Assembly (NCBI RefSeq): GCF_014127485.1
Contig: NZ_CP059903.1
Coordinates: 2,914,001 to 2,978,000 of the forward strand
Reading direction: 5' to 3'
DNA: 64,000 nt
Source: Nocardioides dongkuii
GTDB taxonomy: Bacteria > Actinomycetota > Actinomycetes > Propionibacteriales > Nocardioidaceae
Shown here: positions 28,183 through 39,473 of the stretch, one piece after another
How positions within the stretch are numbered: the first letter of the stretch is position 1
Layout of the letters: every line of letters begins with the position of its first letter
The notes under the pieces: generated by a model
What the model was told of the DNA's origin: nothing
What the model saw: only the letters and a program-made list of their open reading frames with translations
Database searches by the model: none
Made by a program: the position numbers and the translations under genes

Positions 28183-29286
28183 TCAGGTCAGGTCGCGCTG
28201 GCCCCCGTCCTGGAGGCCGGCGACGACCTGCTTGACGGCCTGCGCGTGCGCGCGGGTCGTGACCAGGAGGGCGTCCGGGGTGTCGACCACGACGACGTCC
28301 TCGAGCCCGACCACGGCGATGGTGCGCCCCGAGCGCGGCACCACCAGGCCGGTGGCGTCGATGGCGTGCACGAGCGCCTCGTCGCCGAGGACCGTGGGCC
28401 GCCCCGGGGTGGCGGGCAGCAGGGTGGCGAGCGAGTCGAAGTCGCCGATGTCGTCCCAGCCGAACGACGCCGGCACTGTCACCACGCGGCCGGCGGCCGC
28501 GGCCGGCTCGGCGACGGCGTGGTCGAGCGCGATCTTGGGCAGGTCCGGCCAGAGCTCGGCGAGCCGGGACCGGTCCGCGGCGATCTCCCGCAGGCGTACG
28601 GCGAACTCCGGGTGCTCGGCCGCCAGCAGGTCCAGCAGCACCGTCGGGCGGACCACGAACATGCCGGCGTTCCAGCGGTAGCTGCCCGACGCCAGGTAGC
28701 CCTCGGCCACCTCCGGCGAGGGCTTCTCGACGAACGCCTCGACGCCGAACACCCCCTCGTGGCCCGCGAGCGGGTCGCCGAGGCGGATGTAGCCGAAGGC
28801 CGAGGAGGGGAACGTCGGGTCGATGCCGAGCGTGACCAGCCAGCCGTCCCGGGCGGCGGCGACCGCGGTCGCCACGGCCACCCCGAACGCGGCGCGGTCG
28901 GTGATCACGTGGTCCGCGGCGAACGAGCCCATCACCGCCTCCGGGTCGGTCAGCTCGAGGATCGCGGCGGCCAGGCCGATGGCGGCCATCGAGTCGCGCG
29001 GCGAGGGCTCGGCGAGCACGCACTCCGGGGCCACCCCCGCGAGCTGCTCGACCACGGCCTCGCGGTGGGCCGCGCCCGTGACCACCAGGAACCGGTCGTC
29101 GACGAGCGGCGCCAGCCGGTCGTGGGTCTCCTGGAGCAGCGAGCGGCCGCTACCCGTGAGGTCGCGGAGGAACTTCGGCGCGGCGGCCCGCGACAGCGGC
29201 CACAGCCGGGTGCCGGCACCCCCCGCGGGCACCACCGCCCAGAACCCCTCGATCGTGTCCGTGTTCTCTCCCCCGACGCTCGTCAT
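28183..29286 (-). CDS. manC: Mannose-1-phosphate guanylyltransferase
   Basis: This 367-residue nucleotidyltransferase makes GDP-mannose from mannose-1-P and GTP. It has the pyrophosphorylase signature VVPAGGAGTRLWPLSR (residues about 17-32) with PKFLRDLTG after it. Further blocks are MGSFAADHVI (metal site region), GYIRLGD, and FVEKPSPEVAEGYLASGSYR followed by WNAGMFV. SFGWDDIGDFDSL near residue 260 is typical of the ManC family. ATG 29286 fits the family N-terminus. With the phosphomannomutase at 18.2-19.6 kb it completes mannose-6-P to GDP-mannose. It is divergent from the TIGR03089 gene. Confidence 0.95.
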   Translation of the reverse strand: MTSVGGENTDTIEGFWAVVPAGGAGTRLWPLSRAAAPKFLRDLTGSGRSLLQETHDRLAPLVDDRFLVVTGAAHREAVVEQLAGVAPECVLAEPSPRDSMAAIGLAAAILELTDPEAVMGSFAADHVITDRAAFGVAVATAVAAARDGWLVTLGIDPTFPSSAFGYIRLGDPLAGHEGVFGVEAFVEKPSPEVAEGYLASGSYRWNAGMFVVRPTVLLDLLAAEHPEFAVRLREIAADRSRLAELWPDLPKIALDHAVAEPAAAAGRVVTVPASFGWDDIGDFDSLATLLPATPGRPTVLGDEALVHAIDATGLVVPRSGRTIAVVGLEDVVVVDTPDALLVTTRAHAQAVKQVVAGLQDGGQRDLT

Positions 29287-29338
29287 GGCCAGGAGCCTAG
29301 GGCGTGGCACCCGGGCGCAGGTCCGTAGTCTCCAGGTC

Positions 29339-30076
29339 GTGACCACCTTCTCCCGGCTGCTCGACGGCCTGCTGCGCACCGAGCCCGGCCGACCCCTGGT
29401 GACCTTCTACGACCACGCCACCGGGGAGCGGGTCGAGCTGTCGGTGACGACCTACGCCAACTGGGTCGCCAAGGCCGCCTCGCTGCTCGTCGAGGAGCAC
29501 GACCTCGAGCGCGGCGGCACCCTGCGGGTCGACCTCCCGAGCCACTGGCTGGGGCCGGTCTTCCTCGGCGCGGCCTGGGCGGCCGGCCTGGTGGTGACCG
29601 ACGACGACGAGCCGGACGCGGTCGTGTGCGGACCGGGGACGCTCGCGCGCTGGGCGGCCGCGGCGGACGACGTACCGGTGCTGGCGTGCTCGCTGCTGCC
29701 GATGGGGGTCCGGTTCGCCGACCCGCTGCCGGCCGGCGTGCACGACGTCGGGGTGGAGATCTGGTCGCAGCCGGACTCGTTCATCCCGTGGGACCCGCCG
29801 ACCCCCGACGACCCGGCCGTGTCCTGGGCGGGCGTCACCACCACGCAGGCGCAGCTGTGGGAGACGGCCGCCGCCGGGAGTCTCCTCACCGACGGCGGCC
29901 GTCTCCTGTCGGAGGCGAACCCGGCTTCCCCACCGGGGATCGCCTCCTTCGCGGAGCCGCTCGCGAGGAGCGGCTCGCTGGTCCTGGTGGCCCATGCCGA
30001 CCCGGAGCGGCTCGAGGCGACGTACGCCGCCGAGCGCGCCACGGCCCGCTTCCCGCGCGGGAACCACCAGGACTGA
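29339..30076 (+). CDS. TIGR03089 family protein (truncated AMP-binding-like)
   Basis: This 245-residue protein starts at GTG 29339. It resembles the first part of acyl-adenylate-forming enzymes: LVTFYDHATGERVELSVTTY followed by NWVAKAASLLVEEHDLERGG and VDLPSHWLGPVFLGAAWAAG. The nucleotide-binding P-loop and catalytic Lys of full synthetases are missing. This is the actinobacterial TIGR03089 family (Rv3268 in M. tuberculosis), conserved near manC and of unknown function. Divergent transcription from manC with a 52-base gap suggests shared promoter space. Confidence 0.85.
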   Translation: MTTFSRLLDGLLRTEPGRPLVTFYDHATGERVELSVTTYANWVAKAASLLVEEHDLERGGTLRVDLPSHWLGPVFLGAAWAAGLVVTDDDEPDAVVCGPGTLARWAAAADDVPVLACSLLPMGVRFADPLPAGVHDVGVEIWSQPDSFIPWDPPTPDDPAVSWAGVTTTQAQLWETAAAGSLLTDGGRLLSEANPASPPGIASFAEPLARSGSLVLVAHADPERLEATYAAERATARFPRGNHQD

Positions 30077-30089
30077 TCGGGTTGCGGGC

Positions 30090-32207
30090 TCAGCCCGCCA
30101 GATCGAACCCCTCGGCGCCGGTGTCCAGGTGCACGGGGGCGCCGACCCCGTTCGCCGTCCCGGGCAGGAGCAGCAACCGGCCGCTGGCCTTCTCGCGGAC
30201 CACGACGTCCGGGCGCCCGACCAGGCCGATGTCGCGGATGCCGATCACCCAGTCGTACGCCGACACGTTGCCCGACAGGGTGCGCGCCCCGGTCAGGCCG
30301 CCGGGGCCGTTGCCCGGGTAGAGCACCAGCGAGCGCCCGCTGCGCACCAGGCTGTCCGGGGCGCCGTCGGTGTCCCAGCGGCCGATGCCGGAGAGCCGGG
30401 CGCCCTTGATCTTGGCGTGCGCGACGTAGCTGGAGCCGAGCGCCTGCGCGCCGCGGCCGGGGTAGATCCGCATCACGCCGCCGACCTGGCCCATCAGGTC
30501 CGGCCAGCCGTCGCCGGTCATGTCGCCGACCGCGGCGAGCAGCTTCACCCCGCCGAAGCCGGTGCCGATCCTGGTGGCCTTGCCGAACTGCCCGGCGCCG
30601 TTGCCCGGCCGCACCAGCAGGTTGCCGTTCCTCTTGCGCATGACGATGTCGCCGAAGCCGTCGCGGTCCCAGTCGCCGGCGTTCATCAGCCGGTCCACCC
30701 GCTTGATCGTGCGCCCGGTGTCGATCGGCCGGCCCATCCCGGCCACGCCCGTGGCGGAGACCGTCGTGGGCCAGACCATCAGCCGGGCGTCGCTCGCGCG
30801 CCGGACCACCAGGTCGGGGTGCGGCGAGCCGGCGATGTTCGACTCCAGCTCGCGCCCGGACCAGCCCTGCTGGGCGCCGGCCGCGAGCTTCCGGATCTTG
30901 GGGATCTTGGCGTAGAGGTACTTGCCCGGGCAGGCGGTCGAGCCGGCGTCGCGGTGGCCGTTGATGCCCGGGAACGTGCGCGGGCCGACCACCTGGTTGG
31001 TCGAGGACGCCGCCACGCCGTGCAGGGAGAGCTTCCAGGCGAACAGCGCGCCGTACGCCTGGACCATCGCGCGGCCGGGCTTCTTCAGCTCGAAGTTGCC
31101 GATGGCCGACATCGCGAAGGAGTAGTCGTTGTAGCCCAGGGTGTGCGCGCCGACCACGGGGCGGTCGACGCCGCCGGCGCGACCCTCCCAGATCCGGCCG
31201 AACCGGTCGACGAGGTAGTTGTAGCCGAGGTCGCTCCAGCCCCGGGAACGGGTGTGGTAGGCGTAGATGCTCCGCAGGATCCCGGGCACCTCGGCCCTGC
31301 TGTACTCGTTGGCGTTCACCGTGTGGTGGACGAAGCCGGCGTGCACCTCGTAGTAGTGCAGCGACCCCTTGTCGCGCAGCCGCTCGTCGGCGCCCCACTG
31401 GGCGCGGGAGTAGATCGTGGGCTTGGGCGTGTAGATGGCCGCCGAGAGCTCCATGGCCTCGTCCTCCGCTGCCTCGGGCGCGGCCGGCGTGGCCGGGGCC
31501 GGGGCCGGCTGCTCGCCGTCGAGGAGGCCGGTGTCGATCTCGGCCTTCTCCAGCTCCTCGGCCTCGCTCTGGCCCGGGTCGATGACGGCGAGCTTCATGT
31601 CGGCGGGCAGCGCGTCCTGCGCGGTGACCTGCACCTGCACCTGGTCGACCTCGCCGACCAGCAGCTCGGTCGTGCCCGGGCGGGCCTGCTGGCCCTCGGG
31701 GCTGTCGGGGTCGGGCCCGTGCTCGTCGTGGTACTCCATCGGCGCCCAGTCCGACCAGACGCCGTCGTCGAGGGTGCGCACCCCGAACTCGATCGACTCG
31801 TCGTCGACCGCGAGCCCGTGCTGCCAGGTGACGCCGACCGCGCCGTACCCGGTCACCGGCTGCGGGGTGCTGGTCAGCGCCGCGGCGCCGTCGGCGGCCG
31901 TCGTCCGACGGGCCTCGAGGGTGGGCGCCTTCACGCGGCCGGCGACCGTGGTCGCGGGGGCCGTCAGCGACACCTCCTCGACCGTCGCCTCGACCGGCGC
32001 GGCCGGGACGAGCGAGGCCTGCGCGGAGACGTGGGAGTACGCCGCCATGCCGCTGGTCGGAGCCGCCGGCACGGCGCCCCCGAGCGGCGCCTCGTGGACC
32101 ACGTCCAGGGTCACGATGCTGGCGGCAGGGGTGAGCACGGCCAGCACGACACCGAGGGCCAGCAGCTGCTGGCAGGCGGTGACGAAACGGCTTTTCGAGG
32201 CAGGCAT
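30090..32207 (-). CDS. Secreted peptidoglycan-recognition amidase with FG-GAP repeats
   Basis: This 705-residue protein has an N-terminal signal segment (about 8-30). An Ala/Val/Pro-rich region and a beta domain (about 110-230) follow. The PGRP/amidase_2 domain spans about 260-425: TIYSRAQWGADERL, FVHHTVN with zinc His, GWSDLGYNYLVDRFGRIWEG, and GHRDAGSTACPGKYLY with the zinc Cys. From about 440 to the end are FG-GAP/VCBS-like repeats such as GDWDRDGFGDIVMRKRNGNL. It probably cleaves the lactyl-Ala bond of peptidoglycan outside the cell, with the C-terminal repeats binding wall polymers. Similar amidases are common in Nocardioides and Streptomyces. Confidence 0.9.
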   Translation of the reverse strand: MPASKSRFVTACQQLLALGVVLAVLTPAASIVTLDVVHEAPLGGAVPAAPTSGMAAYSHVSAQASLVPAAPVEATVEEVSLTAPATTVAGRVKAPTLEARRTTAADGAAALTSTPQPVTGYGAVGVTWQHGLAVDDESIEFGVRTLDDGVWSDWAPMEYHDEHGPDPDSPEGQQARPGTTELLVGEVDQVQVQVTAQDALPADMKLAVIDPGQSEAEELEKAEIDTGLLDGEQPAPAPATPAAPEAAEDEAMELSAAIYTPKPTIYSRAQWGADERLRDKGSLHYYEVHAGFVHHTVNANEYSRAEVPGILRSIYAYHTRSRGWSDLGYNYLVDRFGRIWEGRAGGVDRPVVGAHTLGYNDYSFAMSAIGNFELKKPGRAMVQAYGALFAWKLSLHGVAASSTNQVVGPRTFPGINGHRDAGSTACPGKYLYAKIPKIRKLAAGAQQGWSGRELESNIAGSPHPDLVVRRASDARLMVWPTTVSATGVAGMGRPIDTGRTIKRVDRLMNAGDWDRDGFGDIVMRKRNGNLLVRPGNGAGQFGKATRIGTGFGGVKLLAAVGDMTGDGWPDLMGQVGGVMRIYPGRGAQALGSSYVAHAKIKGARLSGIGRWDTDGAPDSLVRSGRSLVLYPGNGPGGLTGARTLSGNVSAYDWVIGIRDIGLVGRPDVVVREKASGRLLLLPGTANGVGAPVHLDTGAEGFDLAG

Positions 32208-32469
32208 GACGGGTCCTTCAGGTGCGGGGGAAGTTCACACTGGCCGCAACTTTCACATGAGTCACACGAGCACGGAAGAGTTCGTGAGTAACTACAACCG
32301 TGTAATTTCCACCCGACACGCCGACGGAATCGAGAAAAGTCAAACTTGACTGGACAGGCCTCAGCACCCCTCTGAGGGGGTCCGGGCATGCGTGCGACGC
32401 CGCCCTCCCCCACCGCCTCGGGGGTCCGGGGTCGGGAAAAGGTCGCGCCTGGTCGCGCTCAGGGACGGA
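32208..32469. other. Gene-free, relatively AT-rich interval upstream of the amidase
   Basis: This 262-base interval lies between wzt (ends 32470) and the amidase (starts 32207), both minus. It should hold the amidase promoter. Visible items are a 12-bp palindrome GTCAAACTTGAC at 32339-32350 and several GTNAC-like words (for example GAGTAAC near 32285 and GTCACAC near 32261), which resemble MtrA half-sites. A GC hairpin is listed separately. No gene was found. Confidence 0.45.
32367..32379 (-). terminator. Short GC hairpin after wzt
   Basis: CCCCTC (32367-32372) pairs with GAGGGG (32374-32379) around a one-base centre. On RNA the loop must open to at least three bases, leaving a short strong stem. 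It lies about 90 bases after the wzt stop and lacks a U-run. It is a weak terminator candidate for the galactan operon. Confidence 0.35.
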
Positions 32470-33270
32470 TCAGATGTCCGCGCCGAGCTCGTCGTCCTCG
32501 CGCTCGTCGGCGTCCGGCTCGTGACCCGGGTTGTCGTCCTCGTACCGGAGGTACTTGATGCCCTGGTTCACGTCGCCGTCGAAGCCGACCCGGCCCTTCT
32601 CGAGCACGATCACGCGGTTGCACATCTTGCGGACCGAGCCGGCCGCGTGGCTGACGTAGAAGAGGGTGCGCCCGCTCTTGCGGACCTCCTCCATCTTCTC
32701 GATGCACTTCTTCTTGAACGGGCGGTCGCCGACGGCGAGGGCCTCGTCGGCGAGGAAGATGTCGGAGTCGACGTGGATCGCGACCGCGAAGCCGAGCCGG
32801 GCGAACATGCCTGAGGAGTAGTTGCCGACCGGGGTCTCGAGGAACCTGCCGATGTCGGCGAACTCGACGATGTCGTCGAACTTCCGCTTGGTCTCCTGCT
32901 CGGTCATGCCGAGCACCGCGGCGTTGAGGAAGACGTTCTCGCGGCCGGTGAGCTGGGGGTGGAAGCCGGCGCCGGTGGCGATCAGGCCGGCGATCCGCCC
33001 GCGGGTCAGGACCTGGCCGGCGTCCGGTCTCATCACGCCCTGGACCAGCTTGAGCAGCGTGCTCTTGCCGGATCCGTTGAGGCCCATCAGCCCGATGGCC
33101 TCGCCCTGCTCGACGGTGAACGAGACGTCGTCGAGCGCCTTGAAGGTGTCGCTGATGTCGCGGCCCTTCATGAACGCCACCGACATCTGCTTCAGCGTGC
33201 GCTGGTAGCGGAGCGTGAACTCCTTGGTGACCCCGTCGATGACGATCGAGGTGCTGTCGGGGTAGGTCAT
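32470..33270 (-). CDS. wzt: ABC transporter ATPase for surface polysaccharide export (Wzt type)
   Basis: This 266-residue ATPase has Walker A GLNGSGKS (residues about 65-72) and the signature NYSSGMFARLGFAVA with the SSGM variant usual for Wzt/TagH proteins. Walker B is IFLADEALAVGD and the switch histidine is in YVSHAAGSV. The short C-terminus has no extra carbohydrate-binding domain, as in mycobacterial Rv3781. With Wzm it should flip a lipid-linked polymer, here probably galactofuranan, across the membrane. ATG 33270 overlaps the wzm stop by one base (TGATG). It is last in the six-gene operon. Confidence 0.92.
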   Translation of the reverse strand: MTYPDSTSIVIDGVTKEFTLRYQRTLKQMSVAFMKGRDISDTFKALDDVSFTVEQGEAIGLMGLNGSGKSTLLKLVQGVMRPDAGQVLTRGRIAGLIATGAGFHPQLTGRENVFLNAAVLGMTEQETKRKFDDIVEFADIGRFLETPVGNYSSGMFARLGFAVAIHVDSDIFLADEALAVGDRPFKKKCIEKMEEVRKSGRTLFYVSHAAGSVRKMCNRVIVLEKGRVGFDGDVNQGIKYLRYEDDNPGHEPDADEREDDELGADI

Positions 33271-34149
33271 CAGAGGCGCTCCGGGACCTTGTTCTCGAAC
33301 TTGCGGAACATCAGCTGGCCGATCACGAGCAGCACCAGCCCGACGCCGACCCCGATGAAGCTGTAGGTCCAGAGGTCGGCGGGGATGTGCTCGGCGTGGG
33401 TCTTCGCGGGGTCGTCGGTGGTGCCCACCCAGAACGCCTGCTGCACCAGCAGCACGGCGTCCGCGATCGGGTTCCACAGGTAGTACGGCGCGACCGCGCC
33501 GAACCGCTCCTCGACCAGCGTGTAGGGGTAGATCATCGGGACGCCGAAACGCACGAAGTTGGTCAGGATGTTCACGAAGCTGCCGACGTCGCGCAGGAAC
33601 ACGTTGGCGATGCTGAACATCAGCGCGAGGGCCAGCCCGATCGTCGCGATGATCACCAGCGCCAGCAGGAACCCGAGCATGTACGTCGGGTCGGGCGTCC
33701 AGCCGCACAGCGCGCAGATGAACGCGAGGATCAGCAGCTGCGGGCCGATGTGGTAGAGCGAGACCAGCATCGAGGCCACCGGGAACATCTCCCGTGGCAT
33801 CGCCATCTTCCGCACCAGCGCCTTGTTCCGCACGATCGAGCGGGTGCCGGCGTTGAAGGTCTCCACGAAGAACTGCACGACGATCAGCCCGCAGAACACG
33901 TGCACGGCGAACATCTGGACGCTGTCGCGACCGATGATCGCGCCCATCACGAACCAGTAGATGAACAGCTGGGAGAGCGGGTTCAGGTAGGACCAGAGGA
34001 AGCCCAGCAGCGAGGACTGGTAGCGCGCGCTGATCTCCCGGCGTACCAGCAGCTTGAGCAGGTAGCGCCGGCGGAAGACCTCGAGCAGGCCCGCGGTCGG
34101 CGCCGGGTTCGTCAGCGGCGCGTGGACCACGTGCGGCTGCGTGGCGGTC

Positions 34150-34157
<8 letters not shown>
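33270..34157 (-). CDS. wzm: ABC-2 type permease for polysaccharide export (Wzm type)
   Basis: This 295-residue permease has about six membrane helices after an amphipathic N-terminal segment (VFRRRYLLKLLVRREISARY). The pattern RYQSSLLGFLWSYLNPLSQL is characteristic of the ABC-2 polysaccharide exporters, like Rv3783. ATG 34157 starts inside the glycosyltransferase gene (8-base overlap). Together with Wzt it forms the exporter of the galactan made by the upstream enzymes. An earlier ATG at 34172 would add five residues. Confidence 0.92.
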
Positions 34158-37391
<3,234 letters not shown>

Positions 37392-38297
37392 TCAGTCTAC
37401 GGACGACGGAGGGAGTGCCCGCATCCCCCGCGCCGAGGCCATGGCCCGGATCACGTTGCGCGCCTCACCCCGCCCGCCGCGCAGCGGGCTGAGCAGCACG
37501 ACCGCCGCGGTGAGCAGCCAGGGCTTGAGCCGGACCAGCACGTTGCCGCCGTACCGCAGGTGCACCACGAACAGGTTGCGGTACATGTAGAAGCCCTTCC
37601 ACCCGGCCAGGTCGTGCTGCTGGTCGAAGGAGAGCTGGCGGACCAGCACCGCGTCGCGGACCGCCCAGATCCGGTAGCCGGCCCGCCGGACGCGCAGGGC
37701 GTAGTCGACGTCGTCGTAGAAGATGAAGTACGACGGGTCGGGCAGGCCGACCCGCTCCACGACGTCGCGGCGCACCATGAACCCCTCGAACGCGACGTTC
37801 TCCACCTCGACCAGCGCGGGCATCCGCGCGCGCTCGCCGTACGCCGTCTCGACCATGGCGGTCTTGGGCCGCAGCGCGAGCGGGTTGTCGAGGTCGAAGC
37901 GGGTCGCGGCCTTCTCGACCAGGCGGCCCTCGAGGTCCTCGCGCACCGCCATCAGGCACGGCTCGTCGGTCGCCATCAGCACGCCCAGGCAGTCGGGCGC
38001 GGGCACGACGTCGTCGTCCATCAGCCAGATCCGGTCGAAGCCGCGCTCGTACGCCGTGCGCATGCCGAGGTGGAAGCCACCGGCGCCGCCGAGGTTCTCC
38101 GCGGTGCGGATCACCTGCAGCCCCGGCAGCGCGGCGTCGGCCAGCACCTGCGGGGTGTGGTCGGTGCTGGCGTTGTCGATCACGATGACCGCGTCGGGGG
38201 CGTGGTCGAGCGCGGCGAGCCCGCGGAGCATCCGGGCCAGCAGGTCGGCGCGGTTGTAGGTCACCACGACGACGGCGACGGTCTCGGCCCCGGTCAC
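37392..38297 (-). CDS. Family 2 glycosyltransferase (galactan assembly, GlfT1-related)
   Basis: This 301-residue GT-A enzyme has VAVVVVTYNRADLLARMLRG at the N-terminus, then VIDNASTDHT, ENLGGAGGFHLGMRTAYERG and the metal motif IWLMDDDVVPAPDC. The acceptor/base region is YFIFYDDVDYALRVRRAGY. A hydrophobic C-terminal stretch (LLTAAVVLLSPL) may touch the membrane. GTG 38297 overlaps the stop of the preceding gene (GTGA), and glf follows after 6 bases. It is a paralogue of the upstream enzyme and probably adds an early or branching sugar. Rhamnosyl transfer cannot be excluded. Confidence 0.82.
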   Translation of the reverse strand: MTGAETVAVVVVTYNRADLLARMLRGLAALDHAPDAVIVIDNASTDHTPQVLADAALPGLQVIRTAENLGGAGGFHLGMRTAYERGFDRIWLMDDDVVPAPDCLGVLMATDEPCLMAVREDLEGRLVEKAATRFDLDNPLALRPKTAMVETAYGERARMPALVEVENVAFEGFMVRRDVVERVGLPDPSYFIFYDDVDYALRVRRAGYRIWAVRDAVLVRQLSFDQQHDLAGWKGFYMYRNLFVVHLRYGGNVLVRLKPWLLTAAVVLLSPLRGGRGEARNVIRAMASARGMRALPPSSVD

Positions 38298-39253
38298 CGG
38301 AGGAACCGCCGGTGGCCGGTGAAGTCGCCGCGGAGGGCGGCGTACCAGGCCTGCACGCTGAGCCGCAGCCGCGCGGGCTGCGGGCGGGTGAGGGTGTAGA
38401 ACCACAGCGTCTTGGCGACGAACGCGAGCGCGTGCGGCCAGCCGCGGTACTCGCGGAGGTTGAGCAGGTTGTTGCGGGCCATGCAGTAGTGCTTGAGGTC
38501 GCTCGGGCTGTGGTTGTACGTCGTGCGGCCGAACGCCATCGGGGTGCCGAGGTCGCCGACGCTCGGGTGCAGCACCCGGCTGCCCACGACGGTCGCGACC
38601 CGGCCGCCGGCGCGCTCGGCGCGGAGGCGGTACTCGTGGTCGTCGCCCCAGATGAAGAACTCCTCGCGCGGCAGCCCGATCCGCTCGACGAGCTCGCGGG
38701 TCACGAGCACCCCGTTGAACGGGATGACCACGTCGCGGATCAGCCCGTCGGTCGCGGCGGCCGCCACGTCGTCGAGGCGGTGCACCACGCGGGTGCCGCC
38801 CGGCAGCCGGATCGGGAAGACCAGGCGGTCCTGGTCGGCCTCGTCCACGACGACCGGCCCCCAGAAGTCGAGCTCGCCGCGATGCGCGAGCAGCAGGTCG
38901 AGGCAGCCGCGGTCCGGCAGCCCGTCGTCGTCCATCAGCCACACCAGGTCGGCGCCGCGCTCCACGGCCCAGGCGAGCCCGTCGTGGAAGCCGCCCGCGC
39001 CGCCGCGGTTCTCGGTCAGGGTCCGCGCCAGCACCGGGGTCATCGGCTTGTCGTCGCCGGCGTCCCGGTCACCCAGCCCGGCCAGCCACTCCCCCGTGCC
39101 GTCGGTCGAGGCATTGTCGACGACCAGCACCTCGGCCAGCCCGTCGACCTCGTCGAGCCGGGCCAGCAGCCGCTGCAGCAGCGGGAGCCGGTCGAAGGTC
39201 ACCACCACCGCCACCACCCGGGGCCGGTCGCCCGCCTCATCGCTCACGCGCAC
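38294..39253 (-). CDS. glfT1: GlfT1-like family 2 glycosyltransferase
   Basis: This 319-residue enzyme resembles mycobacterial GlfT1 (Rv3782), which adds the first galactofuranoses to the lipid-linked linker. It shows VVAVVVTFDRLPLLQRLLAR, ENRGGAGGFHDGLAWAVERG and LVWLMDDDGLPDRGC. GlfT1-like blocks are FNGVLVTRELVERIGLPREE and FIWGDDHEYRLRAERAGG. The start may be GTG 39253 or GTG 39247. It opens the six-gene minus-strand operon ending with wzt. The initiating-enzyme role is inferred from resemblance and gene order. Confidence 0.78.
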   Translation of the reverse strand: MRVSDEAGDRPRVVAVVVTFDRLPLLQRLLARLDEVDGLAEVLVVDNASTDGTGEWLAGLGDRDAGDDKPMTPVLARTLTENRGGAGGFHDGLAWAVERGADLVWLMDDDGLPDRGCLDLLLAHRGELDFWGPVVVDEADQDRLVFPIRLPGGTRVVHRLDDVAAAATDGLIRDVVIPFNGVLVTRELVERIGLPREEFFIWGDDHEYRLRAERAGGRVATVVGSRVLHPSVGDLGTPMAFGRTTYNHSPSDLKHYCMARNNLLNLREYRGWPHALAFVAKTLWFYTLTRPQPARLRLSVQAWYAALRGDFTGHRRFLR

Positions 39254-39272
39254 ACCCTAGAGACCCCGCCGG

Positions 39273-39473
39273 CGGTCGAGCGACGCCCGGTGGTCGAGCA
39301 GCGCCCGGTGGTCGAGCAGCGAGGAGCGCCAGCGACGAGCGGTGTCGAGACCCCCGCAACATCCGCGCCCACCCCGACCACCGCCGTACGTCGGCCCACC
39401 CGGTCTCGACAACGGTCAGGCGCTGCGCGCCTTCCCTGCTCGACCACCGGACTCGACCACCGGTCGAGCGGCG
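39273..39473. repeat. Dispersed-type palindromic repeat cluster between convergent-facing operons
   Basis: The 200-base gap holds no gene but several copies of a GGTGGTCGAG-based element. Two tandem 18-bp units (CCGGTGGTCGAGCAGCG plus one base) lie at 39287-39304 and 39305-39322. A full element (39307-39352) runs from GGTGGTCGAGCAGCGAGG to GTGTCGAGACC. An inverted, diverged element lies at 39402-39448, from GGTCTCGACAACG to CTGCTCGACCACC. Further fragments are at 39273 and 39452-39470. This resembles the abundant 'GGTGGTCGAG ... TCGAGACC' intergenic repeat of Nocardioides and other actinobacteria. Confidence 0.75.
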
